DNA of 64,000 nt from Mytilus edulis (taxonomy: Eukaryota; Mollusca; Bivalvia; Mytilida; Mytilidae), in contig NC_092345.1 in NCBI RefSeq assembly GCF_963676685.1, forward strand, positions 45,281,838 to 45,345,837. The letters run 5' to 3'. Under the pieces are notes generated by a model. It had not been told where the DNA came from and made no database searches. It saw nothing but the letters and a program-made list of their open reading frames with translations. The position numbers were made by a program, and so were the translations under genes. This document shows, piece by piece, positions 12,198-24,000 of the stretch. The first letter of the stretch is position 1; every line of letters starts with the position of its first letter.

Positions 12198-12357
12198 TTG
12201 TTGTTGGAATTTTGGGTTCTAAATGCTCTTCAACTTTGTACTGTTTTTTTTAAAGTATTTTGATATGAGTGTCACTGATGAGTCTTATGTAGACGAAAGG
12301 CGCGTCTGGCGTATTAAATTATAATCCTGGTACCTTTGATAACTATTTTACTTTATT
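12198..12357 (+). ncRNA. Repeat with hammerhead-ribozyme-like core, copy 1
   Basis: The core at 12275-12313 reads CTGATGA, a stem-loop (GTCT...AGAC), then GAAA and a short GC-rich hairpin ending GTA. This is the order of a hammerhead: CUGAUGA, helix II, GAAA, short helix III, cleavage site. Flanks ATGCTCTTCAACTT and ATCCTGGTACC-type sequence recur in the other copies. Hammerheads in Penelope-like elements and small animal retroelements are known. Activity is not shown here and helix I is not obvious. Confidence 0.55.
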
Positions 12358-12477
12358 CGTAAGTAATTACAAGATATTCATTCGACCACAAGGTGAGCAA
12401 ATCTATGATGTTCAGTTCAATTCATTCATGTCAAAGCTTAATTTATAAAGCTTTGATTTGAATTTCACTTATGTTCA

Positions 12478-12960
12478 GGTGTTGCACCTCTGAGAATAGA
12501 AACTGGTCGATATGAAGGCATTATGGTTGACAATAGATTATGTTTTAATGAGCAATGTAAGAAACATAACATTATTGAAGATGAGAAACATGTGTTAATT
12601 AACTGCCCAGTATATGCAGATTTACGAGCTATTTTATTTAGACATGCTAGCTCTTTTAATTGTGATTTTGTTAATTTGTCTGATGATGATAAATTCAAAT
12701 TTTTATTTACTGATGAAAATGTGTGTTACTTTTTAGCCAAAATCTGCTATGATGTATTATTAAAAAGAAAAGGTATTTTATATAATTGTAGATAATAATG
12801 TGTTTTGTAGAAATGATTTTTTTTATAGTCTCTCATAACTCTTTTTAGAGTAGCTCATGTTGTTTTAAATATTATTGTTATTTTATAAATGTATAAATGT
12901 ATGTCAATTTTGAGGCGAGACTCTAATAAAGTATTTTTCTTGTCTTGTCTTGTCTTGGTA
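12478..12960 (+). pseudogene. LINE 3' end (ORF2 C-terminus) with TCTTG repeat tail
   Basis: Extreme C-terminus of a LINE ORF2. It opens near 12480 with APLRIETGRY, followed by a Cys/His cluster (CKKHNIIEDEKHVLINC) and a stop at 12793-12795. The 3' UTR ends in about three TCTTG units at 12943-12957, the kind of microsatellite tail used by several LINE groups. Strongly 5'-truncated. The same C-terminal layout occurs in the LINEs at 7.1 and 38.8 kb. Confidence 0.75.
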
Positions 12961-15890
12961 AACGTGAAAAAGCAAACCCAAAATGAGTATTGATTAGTTG
13001 ATTTAATATTAGTTTTAGCATCTAAAAGTTGACCTTGTTTAAACACAAGATAAAAAATTAGAAATGTTATATTGATGCCAATAACACAACTATCTACTAG
13101 ATATAAAAGTATGATAATATTCACCAGCAGGTTTATAGAAAAAAATAAAAATACGAAGGATTACAATTGGTGAAAAAGTTTGATGGAAAACAAATGGAAT
13201 GTTTTGAAACGGTAAATAAAAACCAATAATTCAAGAAAGCATACAACGATAACTGCTAGATACAAGATAACGAAAAAACAATTTCTGAGCAATCACACCA
13301 ACTGGCGATTTACTTATCATTGTGAACAGTTTACACAAAGTAGTGACACAGTCTTTCAGCGTTTGTCACTTGTAATGAACAGGAACTTGGACCCTTGTTT
13401 ACATGATATATAATTACTAAAGTATTTTAATTGTTTTATACATTATACTGAAAATTAAGAATTTGTAGTCATCATATTATCTGATGTTTCAGTGAATAGT
13501 TTATTATCAATAAACAAAGTTCACAACTTTAATATTTTGTAAGTTTACATACAATGATACATAGACATAACTTTCCCGTGACATTAAATTATTATGTGTT
13601 TTATGCATTCTGTTGCTGTGGTTCTAGTAATATTCGAAAGAATATATTGTATTATTATAAAAATGTATACTCTTACGAGACAGTCTTCGCCGCAATCCAC
13701 TATAAATATACCGGATTTTGGTGAGGATTCGTGTGGCTCAATCTTTTAACAAATTATATATATCTACTGTTTTTGAACTGGTTCTTTGTTTGGTCAAAAC
13801 ATTGATTGAAGCCTTTCTTTTAAAAAGCCTGTCTGTGCCATTTTGTTTATTATTTACTTTAATTTGTGATAGTTGACAGCAATTAAGTACACTCCGTACA
13901 GTTACAAATTTTCTCGTAAATTTTTACATTGACGCACACACATACAATAATATATCAACAGGTGATGTATCTAGCTTAGCCAGTAAACTTTATAGAAACA
14001 TCCACAAAACGTCAACTTTTTAAAAATAAGAAACAAAAATATACCACGGACATCAATTTCTTATAAATGATTAATAGCAATTGAATACTGTCAAAATGTT
14101 CTTAAAAAAGGTGAAAAAACAAGACATATTTCGATATTTGACTTTGATGTATATGTGTGTAATTCATCTACTGATCGGTACTCATTTTGAGGACGATACA
14201 ACCTCATGTTTCTATAATTGAGAATGAATTCAAGATTAAATTGGTAGAACTATTTATTGAATAGGGGTTCAACTACAAAATTAAACGAGAATGGGAAGCT
14301 GTGTCTGTTTCTTAAATAATGTTTTGTTTCACAGAATGATGATATATAATTAAAGTTTCAAAAGTTTATAGATAACTTCATCGGATTCGTAAGAAATCAG
14401 ACTTGAGGAAAAAACTTAAATTTACCTCTCACTATAGTATCTCGGCATAGGACATACACATTAGGCGAGGTTGTTCTAGTTTTTAAGTACTAACAATTGT
14501 TCCCCTATCAATCTTTTGATTAGTAAGAGATACAAAGGAAAACCACGTACGACATAACTCAACTTGCTGATATTTTAATAAGTTAAAACACGTCAACAAA
14601 TTAAAAGAAACTTTCCATAGTATGAACTAGAGAAAAGATCATTTTCTTTTTTGATCTGATAGCAAAGAGAAAGTAAATTATTTACTGATAAGTCTCATTT
14701 TAAAAAAATCGTCAAAGAACCCAAATGCATAACAGCGGTCTTTTCAGAGTGCAAGCTTTAGGTGGTTTGTTTTCTTTTATTATATCTATATAATGTTCGT
14801 ACAGTTAGGACATTTTTATTCTAATGTCAATGTTCACTTATATATATATATATAAGATACATATGTTTATCGCCTTTTAATTTTCAATATGTGTACAACA
14901 ATTACAAGAATTACACAAACATATAGTTATTTTTGAGACATTTTATAAAACACACACTTACCTTTAGTGCATAGATAACTGTTATGTTTTATAGTCTAAA
15001 ATCACTTTATTCTTCATGCATCACATATTTAAATGTTTTTTACGATAAGAAGGATAGGTACAGCATATGTCATTATGATTAATAACAAAAACAATTTATA
15101 TATCGTCATAACATTATACCTACATATAAATATATCCGAACGGAAATAGGAAAAGTGTTTTGCTGTATAAGAACAAACGTAAAGACTCATATATTAACAT
15201 GTCCTTTCTGAAAAACGATTTTATACTCATTGCGCTTTTGAATCCGCGCAGTCACAGAAAACAGTGACCGATGTATGGCATGCAAATCTTGCTGCCCATT
15301 AACAGTTGTCCATTGAATAGATTCCATCGGAATATGCAACTGCATATCCATGTTTACCATGTTTACATTAAATGACACCAGAAACTGCTAAAATAAACAC
15401 AACTGATACATACAGAAAAGCACTTAAGTATCAAAAGACAGAACATAACAAATAATACACGCAGCCCAATTTTACACCTTTCTCGTATAACCTAGAACTT
15501 TGTTGGATAATACTATTTATCGAACAGACGTCTGTTTTGAAGATTGAACAATGTTTGTTTAATAAGTTTCATAATTTTGAATAAATATTAAAGGACCTAG
15601 TTTTAATTTTAAAATAACATTCAAATATTATTAGGCCTTTTAAATCCTGAATTTTGCGGTACAACTTTGTAAAAGTTTTGATTAACTTTTAAATCTTTTT
15701 TCAAACATTCGTACTTAATGGTACATTCAATTGTGTATGTACATTTATAACATCTGTTATCTAAGGATCTAAGGTCTCAGAAACATGTCGAAAATAAGAG
15801 GAGACACAGGCATATTGTATCGTTCAAACAAACAAAAAACAGTACTTTTGTTCCTAAATATAAAAATAAATAGCTGCGATATGAATGTCA
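12961..15890. other. No gene recognised
   Basis: About 2.9 kb of AT-rich sequence. A small piece at 13715-13750 resembles the Penelope tail and a TA run lies near 14840. Short ORFs (for example minus strand 15187-15378) show no recognisable motif. Confidence 0.4.
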
Positions 15891-15894
15891 AATA

Positions 15895-16170
15895 GAAAAA
15901 AGTAAAGTCACAAAAATACTGAACTCCAAGGAAAATTCAAAAGGGAAATTCCTTTATCAAATGGCAAAATCAAAAAATCAAACACATCAAACGAATGGAC
16001 ACTATCCGACAGAGAGCAAATGATGAGTATTGAACGAACTATATGTCGCTGTACAGCCTTCCATAATGATCAAAACCCATTGCGCACAATCAACTGTATA
16101 AGGCCAGGGCATTGCAAAATGTGAAACAATTCAAAAGAGAAAACCAACGGCCTAATTTACGTTAAAATAA
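15895..16170 (+). repeat. Interspersed repeat, copy 2
   Basis: Same family as 6595-6935, sharing the AATACTGAACTCCAAGG, TTTATCAAATGGCA and CATCAAACGAATGGA landmarks. No coding capacity. Confidence 0.55.
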
Positions 16171-16255
16171 ATATACAAAAAAAAACAAATATTGCAAACA
16201 GCATATAACAACCATAACTTCATGTATCTACCTCAGAACAAGCACAAACATTAGT

Positions 16256-16400
16256 ATGTAAGTAAGTAAGTAGATTATTTATTATAGTGACTTGTGTAAT
16301 TACAGCAGTGTGTCAATTAACATAGTTTAACATAATATATACATATACACCCGACCCAATGGGTCTAAAAGTTACATAAATATTAAATATTAAAGTTCAT
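16256..16400 (-). mobile_element. Probable LINE 3' end with TTAC tail
   Basis: Read on the minus strand, an AT-rich stretch with an ATAATAAATAATC block ends in four TTAC units (plus strand GTAAGTAAGTAAGTAG near 16258-16273). This is a typical LINE 3' terminus, but no ORF is left to confirm it. Confidence 0.3.
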
Positions 16401-16674
16401 ATCTGATTTGTGTCACGATTTTGATAGTAAGTCCGTCGGGTGTTAAGAATATCATTTATATGAGCGCTTAACTCTTTTACCTGAAACCATGGTTCATCAG
16501 TAAATAGGTGCACGGAACAACTTACCACAGAATGTAATATTTGATAAATAAAAGATTAAACATTGCATGATTTAAATCGTATTATAAAGATAGTTCTAAT
16601 GGCTATAAAAATATAAGGTACTTTATGCCACATTTTATTCCAAATTTTGTATAGTATCTCCCAGTTGATATTGT

Positions 16675-17720
16675 ATGGCTTACTTTATCTATCATGATTT
16701 TCTTGATAGGGTATTGTTTCTTACAAGGAAGCTATGAAAAAAAAACATTTTAGTGGTTCTGTTGGAATCATCCCTCACGCACACCACTACCAGTTGGAGA
16801 ATCGTTATGACATATCTGTTCAACAGATGATGACAGATATGATCCATTTGTCGAATCCACAACTTCATCGGCTTTTCCCCCGAATATGATCTACCCAATA
16901 AGACTTTTCACTGGGTTTGTCGTTTCAGCTTTGGCCAAGACTTATTTGTAGCTAGTAATTTCATGTGTGTAGCAAATTACTAGAACACACTGATTCTTTG
17001 TAATCTAAAAGAGTTGTAAAGCACAAAAATGTCGGCATTCATCTCAAAAGCTAAACAAACTTTCAAAAAGACTTATTCGGAAAGGATAAAACGATACGGT
17101 CAGGTAATTAAGGATTGCATATTTCGGTATTAATATGATTCACTCATAGGGTCTTTGCATCGGAAATAAACAGAATTGTTCTAAAATCAGTTGTTGGCAT
17201 GATACGTGTTATTTTCTTCTCATATATTTTATGGTTGTATGATACTAAACACCTACCGGGAGGGATTGTAATGATTTTCATATGATGAAGCCATAATCTT
17301 TCAATCAGTTTGATTTAAGTCTGGAGCTGGTATGTCAGTAACTGCAAGTAGTCATTTTTAATGTATGTATCAATGCCATTTTGCTTAATTTCTTTTGTTA
17401 CCTATTATGACATCGGACTCAGACGTCTTTTAAACTGAGTTTTACTATTCGTATTGCTTAGTGTTTATTTAATCTACATTGGCTAGAGGTATAGGGGGAG
17501 GGTTGAGATCTCACAAAACATGTTTCACTCCGCCGCATTTTGCTCCTGTCTCAAGTCAGGAGCCTCTGGCCTTTATTAGTCTTGTATGTTTTTAGATTTA
17601 GTTCATTTATTTGTTTTGGAGTTTTAGGGGCCGTCCATTTTCACTGAACTAGTTCACAACTATTTTAGGGGCCAGCTGACGACCACCTCCTGGTGCGAGA
17701 TTATCTCACTGCGTTTAAGA
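16675..17720 (+). mobile_element. Penelope-like remnants: RT end plus 3' tail
   Basis: 16680-16930 matches the end of the RT ORF and start of the tail at 1372-1620 (shared TATCATGATTTTCTTGATAG and a TACCCAATAAGACTTTTCAC-like block) but is full of indels. 17017-17720 matches the tail of the copy at 5190-5700, then continues with CAGGAGCCTCTGGCCTTTAT and a GGGGCCAGCTGACGACC segment. These are at least two partial copies end to end, all dead. Confidence 0.65.
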
Positions 17721-18234
17721 CCATTATGTGGTCTTCGACTGATTGTAAAATCTTTGATCATAAGTACAGTCTAAGTGTAGAATAATACACTTACAAAAAT
17801 AAGCATTCAATTTTAACAATAGATGTTTACCCTATTATTCTCTCTAGTTTCACTTTGTTTTGACAATATTCTTCATAACCATGAAAAAAAAAGAAAGCGA
17901 AAATAAGAAAGTAAAATGAAAACACTATTTGAAAGATATTTCACATGTATTTAAGTACAAACTTACCTTGATCAGAAATAATATGAATGTAATATATCGC
18001 ATAAAATTACTGTTTGTTATTGAGGTGTCACATATTTCAATATATATGATAAAAAAAAAAGGAAGGGGTAGGTCCAGCATTTGTCATAATTAATTAGTAT
18101 ATTAAACAACCTATATATTGTCAACATCTTATATTGATGAACATATCCAAACGGAAATTTAAACAAATGATGAATTCCTGTTTACATACATACAAGTAAA
18201 AACTAGTCAGAGAAGCTAAGACCGAAAACAAACA

Positions 18235-18440
18235 TGATAATAAACTCATCATAGATACCAGGACTAATTTTGTAAATACGTCAGACGCGCGTTTCCTCTA
18301 AAAAAAAAAAGACTCATCAGTGACGTTCGAATCTAAAAAAGTTAAAAATGCCAAATAAAGTACGAAGTTGAAGAGCATTGAGGACCGAAATTCTTAAACG
18401 TTTTGCCAAATACAGCTAAGGTAATCTATGCCTGAGGTAG
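18235..18440 (-). ncRNA. Repeat with hammerhead-like core, copy 2
   Basis: The minus-strand core at 18320-18277 keeps CTGATGA and GAAA. The usual GTC..GAC stem is expanded by a T run and degraded. The flanks match the other copies (CCTCAATGCTCTTCAACTTC upstream, TCCTGGTATCTATGATGAG downstream in the minus sense). Confidence 0.5.
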
Positions 18441-19129
18441 TATTTGATCTGGCTGGTCCTTCTTTTTAACCTTTAAGATATAAGTAATGTGTATACATTA
18501 TAATATGTCAAATTAAAATCATCGAATTATTTGATACAACTTTTAATAATTTATTTTCATTAATGATAGTGGTTAAATGTTAATAAATGTCTGTTATAGA
18601 TTAAGTCATTCCTTCATTTAAGTCTAAAATTGAGTATGAGATCTAGAAATAAGACTAGAACCAGAATTTGGAGGAATGTTAACAAGAAATAAAGAAATGT
18701 TATCTACGTTAGTTTAACTTATGTTTTCGCACAGTTTTAAACCTATGTATTTTAATTTGGTATATTTAAGAATCTTTTAAGAGTATCGAAACTCATAAAA
18801 AAAAAATATACGTCTAAGCTTGTTGTCTACAAAAAGGCCCATCTTTTAAACCTTTAAAAATATCTGTAAAATGTATTGGCATTATTAGATGGGTGCTTAT
18901 AGAAATATATCATAATCCATGTAATACAACTATAATCTTTCTATTTTAAATAGAAGAGATCGGTATAAAATAACTAAAACAAAGACAATTGAATAAATAA
19001 ACATTAATGAAGACTGACTTATGTAATTGCATGACTGCAGCAATTGGTGATTAACTATTTCCTTCACTCAATGTCATCAAAATAAAACAAGACATCTAAA
19101 ATATACGACTAGCATACCGTTTGAACTTT

Positions 19130-19325
19130 TGTCGCTTTTTTCACTGAATAACCCCACCCGCCTACATTTTCCAGATTGGAAATATGATATATGTAATGTA
19201 GACTTGATGCTTTCTCATTTGATATGTGACAACACCATGTTCTAGAAAGTTTGATTTTTGCGCTAAATAACCCCATCGAACGCACGTTTTTGGACTTATT
19301 TTATAAAATGTAGAGCTCGTCGAGA
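19130..19325 (-). repeat. 120-bp satellite-like repeat, inverted copy
   Basis: Reverse complement of the unit that is tandem at 19840-20400. It contains CATTTGATATGTGACAACAC and GCGCTAAATAACCCCATC, complementary to the repeat's GTTGTCGCATATCAAATGA and GGGTTATTAAGTGC. Confidence 0.6.
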
Positions 19326-19839
19326 GGAACATTTTATACTCTGTATGTATGCAGCTAACTCTTATCGTTTTCTTAATATGTAAGATTGAACTTGCAGCTT
19401 AATTTTTGTTTGCACTCAGTGACCTTTGACATTGGGTGCAAATTAAAGGTCACATGAATTAAAGATTATTGGGTAAGGTTCCAAGGGTCTATGACTTCTG
19501 GTTCTCGGAATAGAATTTGTTTTTGTACAATGTTGTCATTCAATTGTAGATCATTTATCATTTAACAGATTTGAGATATCTATTGTCGTTTTGGAGATAA
19601 TGCAGTTTGAAATTTTGCGAGCGGAGGCACGTATTTCTGAATCAACAACAGCTTACCACTTAAAATGTTTAAGAAATTGAAGAGGTTACCATAGTTATAT
19701 GTTTGACCAAATACAAAAAACATTCCATGGAAAAAAAACACCAAAAAAACCCAATTTGAAATTTTCATGTTTTGCATTGACTTTGTAAGTTTCATAACTT
19801 CTATTTATAAGTTGATATTGCATCATTTTTGGCACTTTG

Positions 19840-20400
19840 TCAAATGGGGTCATCTGATATATAAGATTGAAGGTCTTAATAAATTCTACTTAAAAATGAA
19901 AATTTTTAAACCCCCTTTTCATCCCATTGGGGCCGGGTGGGGTCATGTAGTGCAAAAAATTCAAATTTATTAAATGGTAAGGTTGTCGGATTTCAAATGA
20001 AAGAACATAAAGCGTACATTTCAAATTTCAAATTGACATCTCCAAAAAATTGGTTGGCTGGAGTTATTGAGTGCAAAAAATAAATTTTCTTTTAAGATAG
20101 GGTTGTTGTATATCAAGTGAAAGGTCATGATGTATACATTTGAAATATCAAATTCCCGACCTCCAAAAATTAGTTAGATAGGGTTATTAAGTGCAAAAAT
20201 AAGGCTTTTTAGAACATGGCGTTGTCGCATATCAAATGAAAGCTCATCTACTCTATGTTACATTTATCATACTTCCGATCTCAAAAATGTAGGCGGATGA
20301 GGTCATTAAGTGTTAAAAGCGAAAAGTTTCAGAATGTATGCTTGTCGTATATCAAACGAAAGGTCGTATAAAGTACATTACGAAAACATCACTTTTACAG
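19840..20400 (+). repeat. 120-bp tandem repeat, at least four units
   Basis: Units are anchored by (G/C)TTGTYGNATWTCAARYGAAAG at about 19981, 20102, 20221 and 20341, spaced almost exactly 120 bp. Each is followed by GTACATTTSAAATATCA and then a GGTTATTAAGTGCAAAAA-like stretch. The units are diverged and have no shared open frame. Function unknown. Confidence 0.75.
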
Positions 20401-20689
20401 GAAAGACCTTTCAATTGTTTTACAAACAATTGAGATACTAGTCTTATTTTAAAATTAACACAGCGACGATATCACATAAAAATTTGGGGCAATCGGAATT
20501 ATCGTTCATTGGGCAGTCCTGATATTTTGTCAAATAGCACTTTAAAAATTCAACACGGCTTGTCGGTCTAGTACAAAGCACAGTTATTATTTATATTAGA
20601 TTTACATGTTCTCGTCCTGAATTTAATTTTTACTCAGCCGTAGGACGTTGGCAGTTAATAATTAGCCAGTCTAGTGTACTTTCCGATGG

Positions 20690-20990
20690 TATCACGGGGT
20701 CAGTAGTCATTCCTTCTGTGTTGACATTGATTATCATTGATATAGCCATAATCATAAATTAACTTTTTACAATTGTAAAAGTTTTCTACCACAGAAATAG
20801 ATTAATGTAACCGTATTTGTCAAAGTTATTTCTAAATTTTTGGTCCTCAATACTTTTCAACTTCGAAATTTATTTGGTGTTTTTAATTTTTTTTAATTCG
20901 ATCCTCACTGATGAGTCCGTGTAAAATCTAAAACACGCGTCTGGCGTACACACTTTTAATCCGGTATCTATAATGAGTTTATTTGTAATA
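20690..20990 (+). ncRNA. Repeat with hammerhead-like core, copy 3
   Basis: The core at 20908-20948 has CTGATGA but the helix II and GAAA segments are degraded (AAAACAC). Flanks match the family: TTTGGTCCTCAATAC upstream and TTTTAATCCGGTATCTATAA downstream. Sequence further upstream (20690-20780) may be the end of a preceding unit, since the order repeats. Confidence 0.45.
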
Positions 20991-21063
20991 GCTTTTGTTA
21001 GAACATCTTGCTTAGCATTTATGATAAATAATGCACTCTTGGTATAGGTAGTAAATATATAAA

Positions 21064-24000
21064 CATATTTGAATATTGTACATGTAATAAATCCACGAAA
21101 TGCACTATCGGATATTCCTTCACACTTCCTATTAGATACATGTAAAATATCTATTTTTTCCAAACAGATTACTTCTTTGGTAAACATAGCTAACGAAACA
21201 GCTAAAGAAGGCTTTAAAAACGGCGAAGTTGACATATATTATTATCTTAAATTTGTCTGCATTCTCCATTTCACTTATTTAAATAAAAATATATTGACAC
21301 ATTATGTGAATAAGACACGCTGCAAATATATCCATCCGAATAGTCATTGTAAGACTGTAATAAATCACACGTGGCTGTTGATTATTTCAGTGTCAATTTT
21401 ATTGTCTATTGATTTTAACATAAGGTCAAATCAGGCCGGTAAATTAAACGCCGTATTCACAGGTAGTGTGTTTTATTTGTTACCTGTAATTTTATATAGT
21501 CGGATAAATTGTACTTTTTATGTTCGTAGAAATAGAAAGTTATACATTGTTGATTTCTGTATGATTGTTATACGCATGTGTTTTAATTGTACTGTTTGTA
21601 GGCATGTACAGTTAAGTGAGGAAATAATACAAAAATATGAAATTATACTTAGAAATGGCTTCTAAATTTTTAATAAACTTAAGTAGTTTAAATGTAAATG
21701 GTACTAAAAATAAAGCTAAAAGAGACAGAGTAATTGAATGGATTAAATGTCAAAATAGTTCTATTTGTTTTTTACAAGAAACTCACTTTGACGAAAAAAT
21801 AGAAACAGAAATAAGAAATAATTCAGAATATGATATATTTTGCAGTCACGGAACGACCTCTAGTAGGGGTGTGGCTATTCTCATTAAAAAGTCTCTAAAT
21901 TATAAGTTGATAAATAAACACAACGATGTAGATGGACGATTAGTTCTTCTTAACGTAGAAATTGATGAAAGCGTTTTTACACTAATGTGTATATATGCAC
22001 CCAATTGTAAAAGTAATAGAAATGTATTTTTCAAAAAAGTTAATAATATATTAAAAGAACAAGGGATAGGAATTACAATAATGGGGGGAGATTTCAATGA
22101 TACGATGAAAGGGATAGACAGAAAAAATACTAGTTCTGAGGTAAAAAATACCCAATCAGTAAATAGTTTAAAATCTTTAATAAAAATAAATAACTTAACA
22201 GACATTTGGAGATATTCAAATAAGAATAAACAACAATATACTTGGCGGAGAAAAGATAAATCGCAGGCAAGTAGGATTGATATGATTCTTATAGGTTCAG
22301 ACTTCATACCACTAGTAGAATGTTGCAAAATTAAACCTGCAGTTATTGATTCTACGGATCATCAAAGTGTTTTTATGAGATTTAGAACTGGTGCATCAGA
22401 AAAGGGAAGGGGGTACTGGAAAATAAATAATTCTATATTAGAAGATAATGACTACATAAAATTAGTTGATAAAGAACTGGAAAGCTGCTTTAAGGGTAAT
22501 CGTAATTTACAAAATCTTGGTTTAGCATGGGATATATTTAAAATAAAGGTAAGGGAGACAACTATAGCTTATTGTAAATCTAAAGCCAAACGTACAAGAG
22601 AAAATTTACGAACTCTTGAAAAAAAATTAGAAATAAAATTGAAAATTAGAGATGAACAAGAATCAGAGAATAACTTTGTAGATAAAGATATTGAAGAACT
22701 TGAAAATAATATTACCAAAATTTATGAACAAAAGGCTAAAGGGGCTCAAATAAGATCACGTGAGAAATGGGTCGAATTTGGGGAAAAAAATAACTCTTAC
22801 TTTTTAGGTTTAGAAAAACAGAGACAGGTAAAAAAGTCAATTAATAAATTAAAAGCGGAAAATGATGAGATTTTAACAGATCAAAGTGATATATTATCTA
22901 ATATTAAAGAGTACTATAAAAAGTTATACTCGACGCACAGCCCTGATAAAACATCAAGTGATAAATATATATTTGAGACAAAACTAGAGAGAAAAATGGA
23001 TGAAAATGATAAATCACTCTGCGATGGGGATATTACAGTAGAAGAATGCTCAGATGCTATTTATAAAATGAAACTTAATAAATCTCCGGGATTAGACGGC
23101 TTAACAGTTGAATTTTATAGAAAATTTTGGGATAAATTAAAGTTCATAGTAGTAAATATTCTTAATAGTGGATATAAAGATCAAACACTTACATACTCAC
23201 AGCGTACAAGTGTATTAACGCTATTATTCAAAAAAGGTGATCCATTGTCACTAAATAATTACCGTCCTATTTCTCTTTTAAATATAGACATGAAACTTCT
23301 ATCGTATGCTCTAGCACAACGATTGAAAAAAATCTTACCAAAACTTGTTAAAGAAGACCAAACTGGATATGTAAAGAATAGATTTATTGGTTTTAATCTA
23401 AGACAGATACAAGATATCATTGATTTCACTGATTTATACAAAATTGAGGGGGCTATAGTCTTCGTTGATTTTTCTAAAGCGTTTGACTCTTTAGAATGGA
23501 ATTTTATGTTTTCAGTTTTAAAACATTTTGGATTTAATGATTCTTTTATAAGATGGGTTAAGACTTTATATAGCGATATTCAAACATGTGTTATGAATAA
23601 TGGTTGGATATCTGATGTCTTTAAAAACACCAGAGGTATACGCCAAGGATGTCCTTTATCTGCATTATTATTTGTTTTATCTGTGGAAATTATGGCTTCA
23701 AGATTAAGAAGCAATACTGATTTTAAAGGTATAAGTATCAAATTAGATTGCAAAAGTCATAGTATAAAAATTTCGCAACTAGCAGATGATACTACCTTAT
23801 TTTGTTGTTCTAAATATGACGTTCAAGTAGCTATGAACGAAATTGAAATATTTGGTTCTTATTCAGGACTGAAATTAAATAGAAATAAAACAGAGGGGTT
23901 ATGGGTAGGCAAGCTTAAATCATGTAAAGACAAAATTGAGGGAATCAACTGGAGTAATGGACCAGTCAAAACTCTTGGTATATACTTTGGGCATTGTAGG

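Noticed and set aside
20870..21235. Minus-strand 121-codon ORF
   Set aside because: It overlaps a hammerhead-type repeat and LINE 5' sequence and has no recognisable domain.
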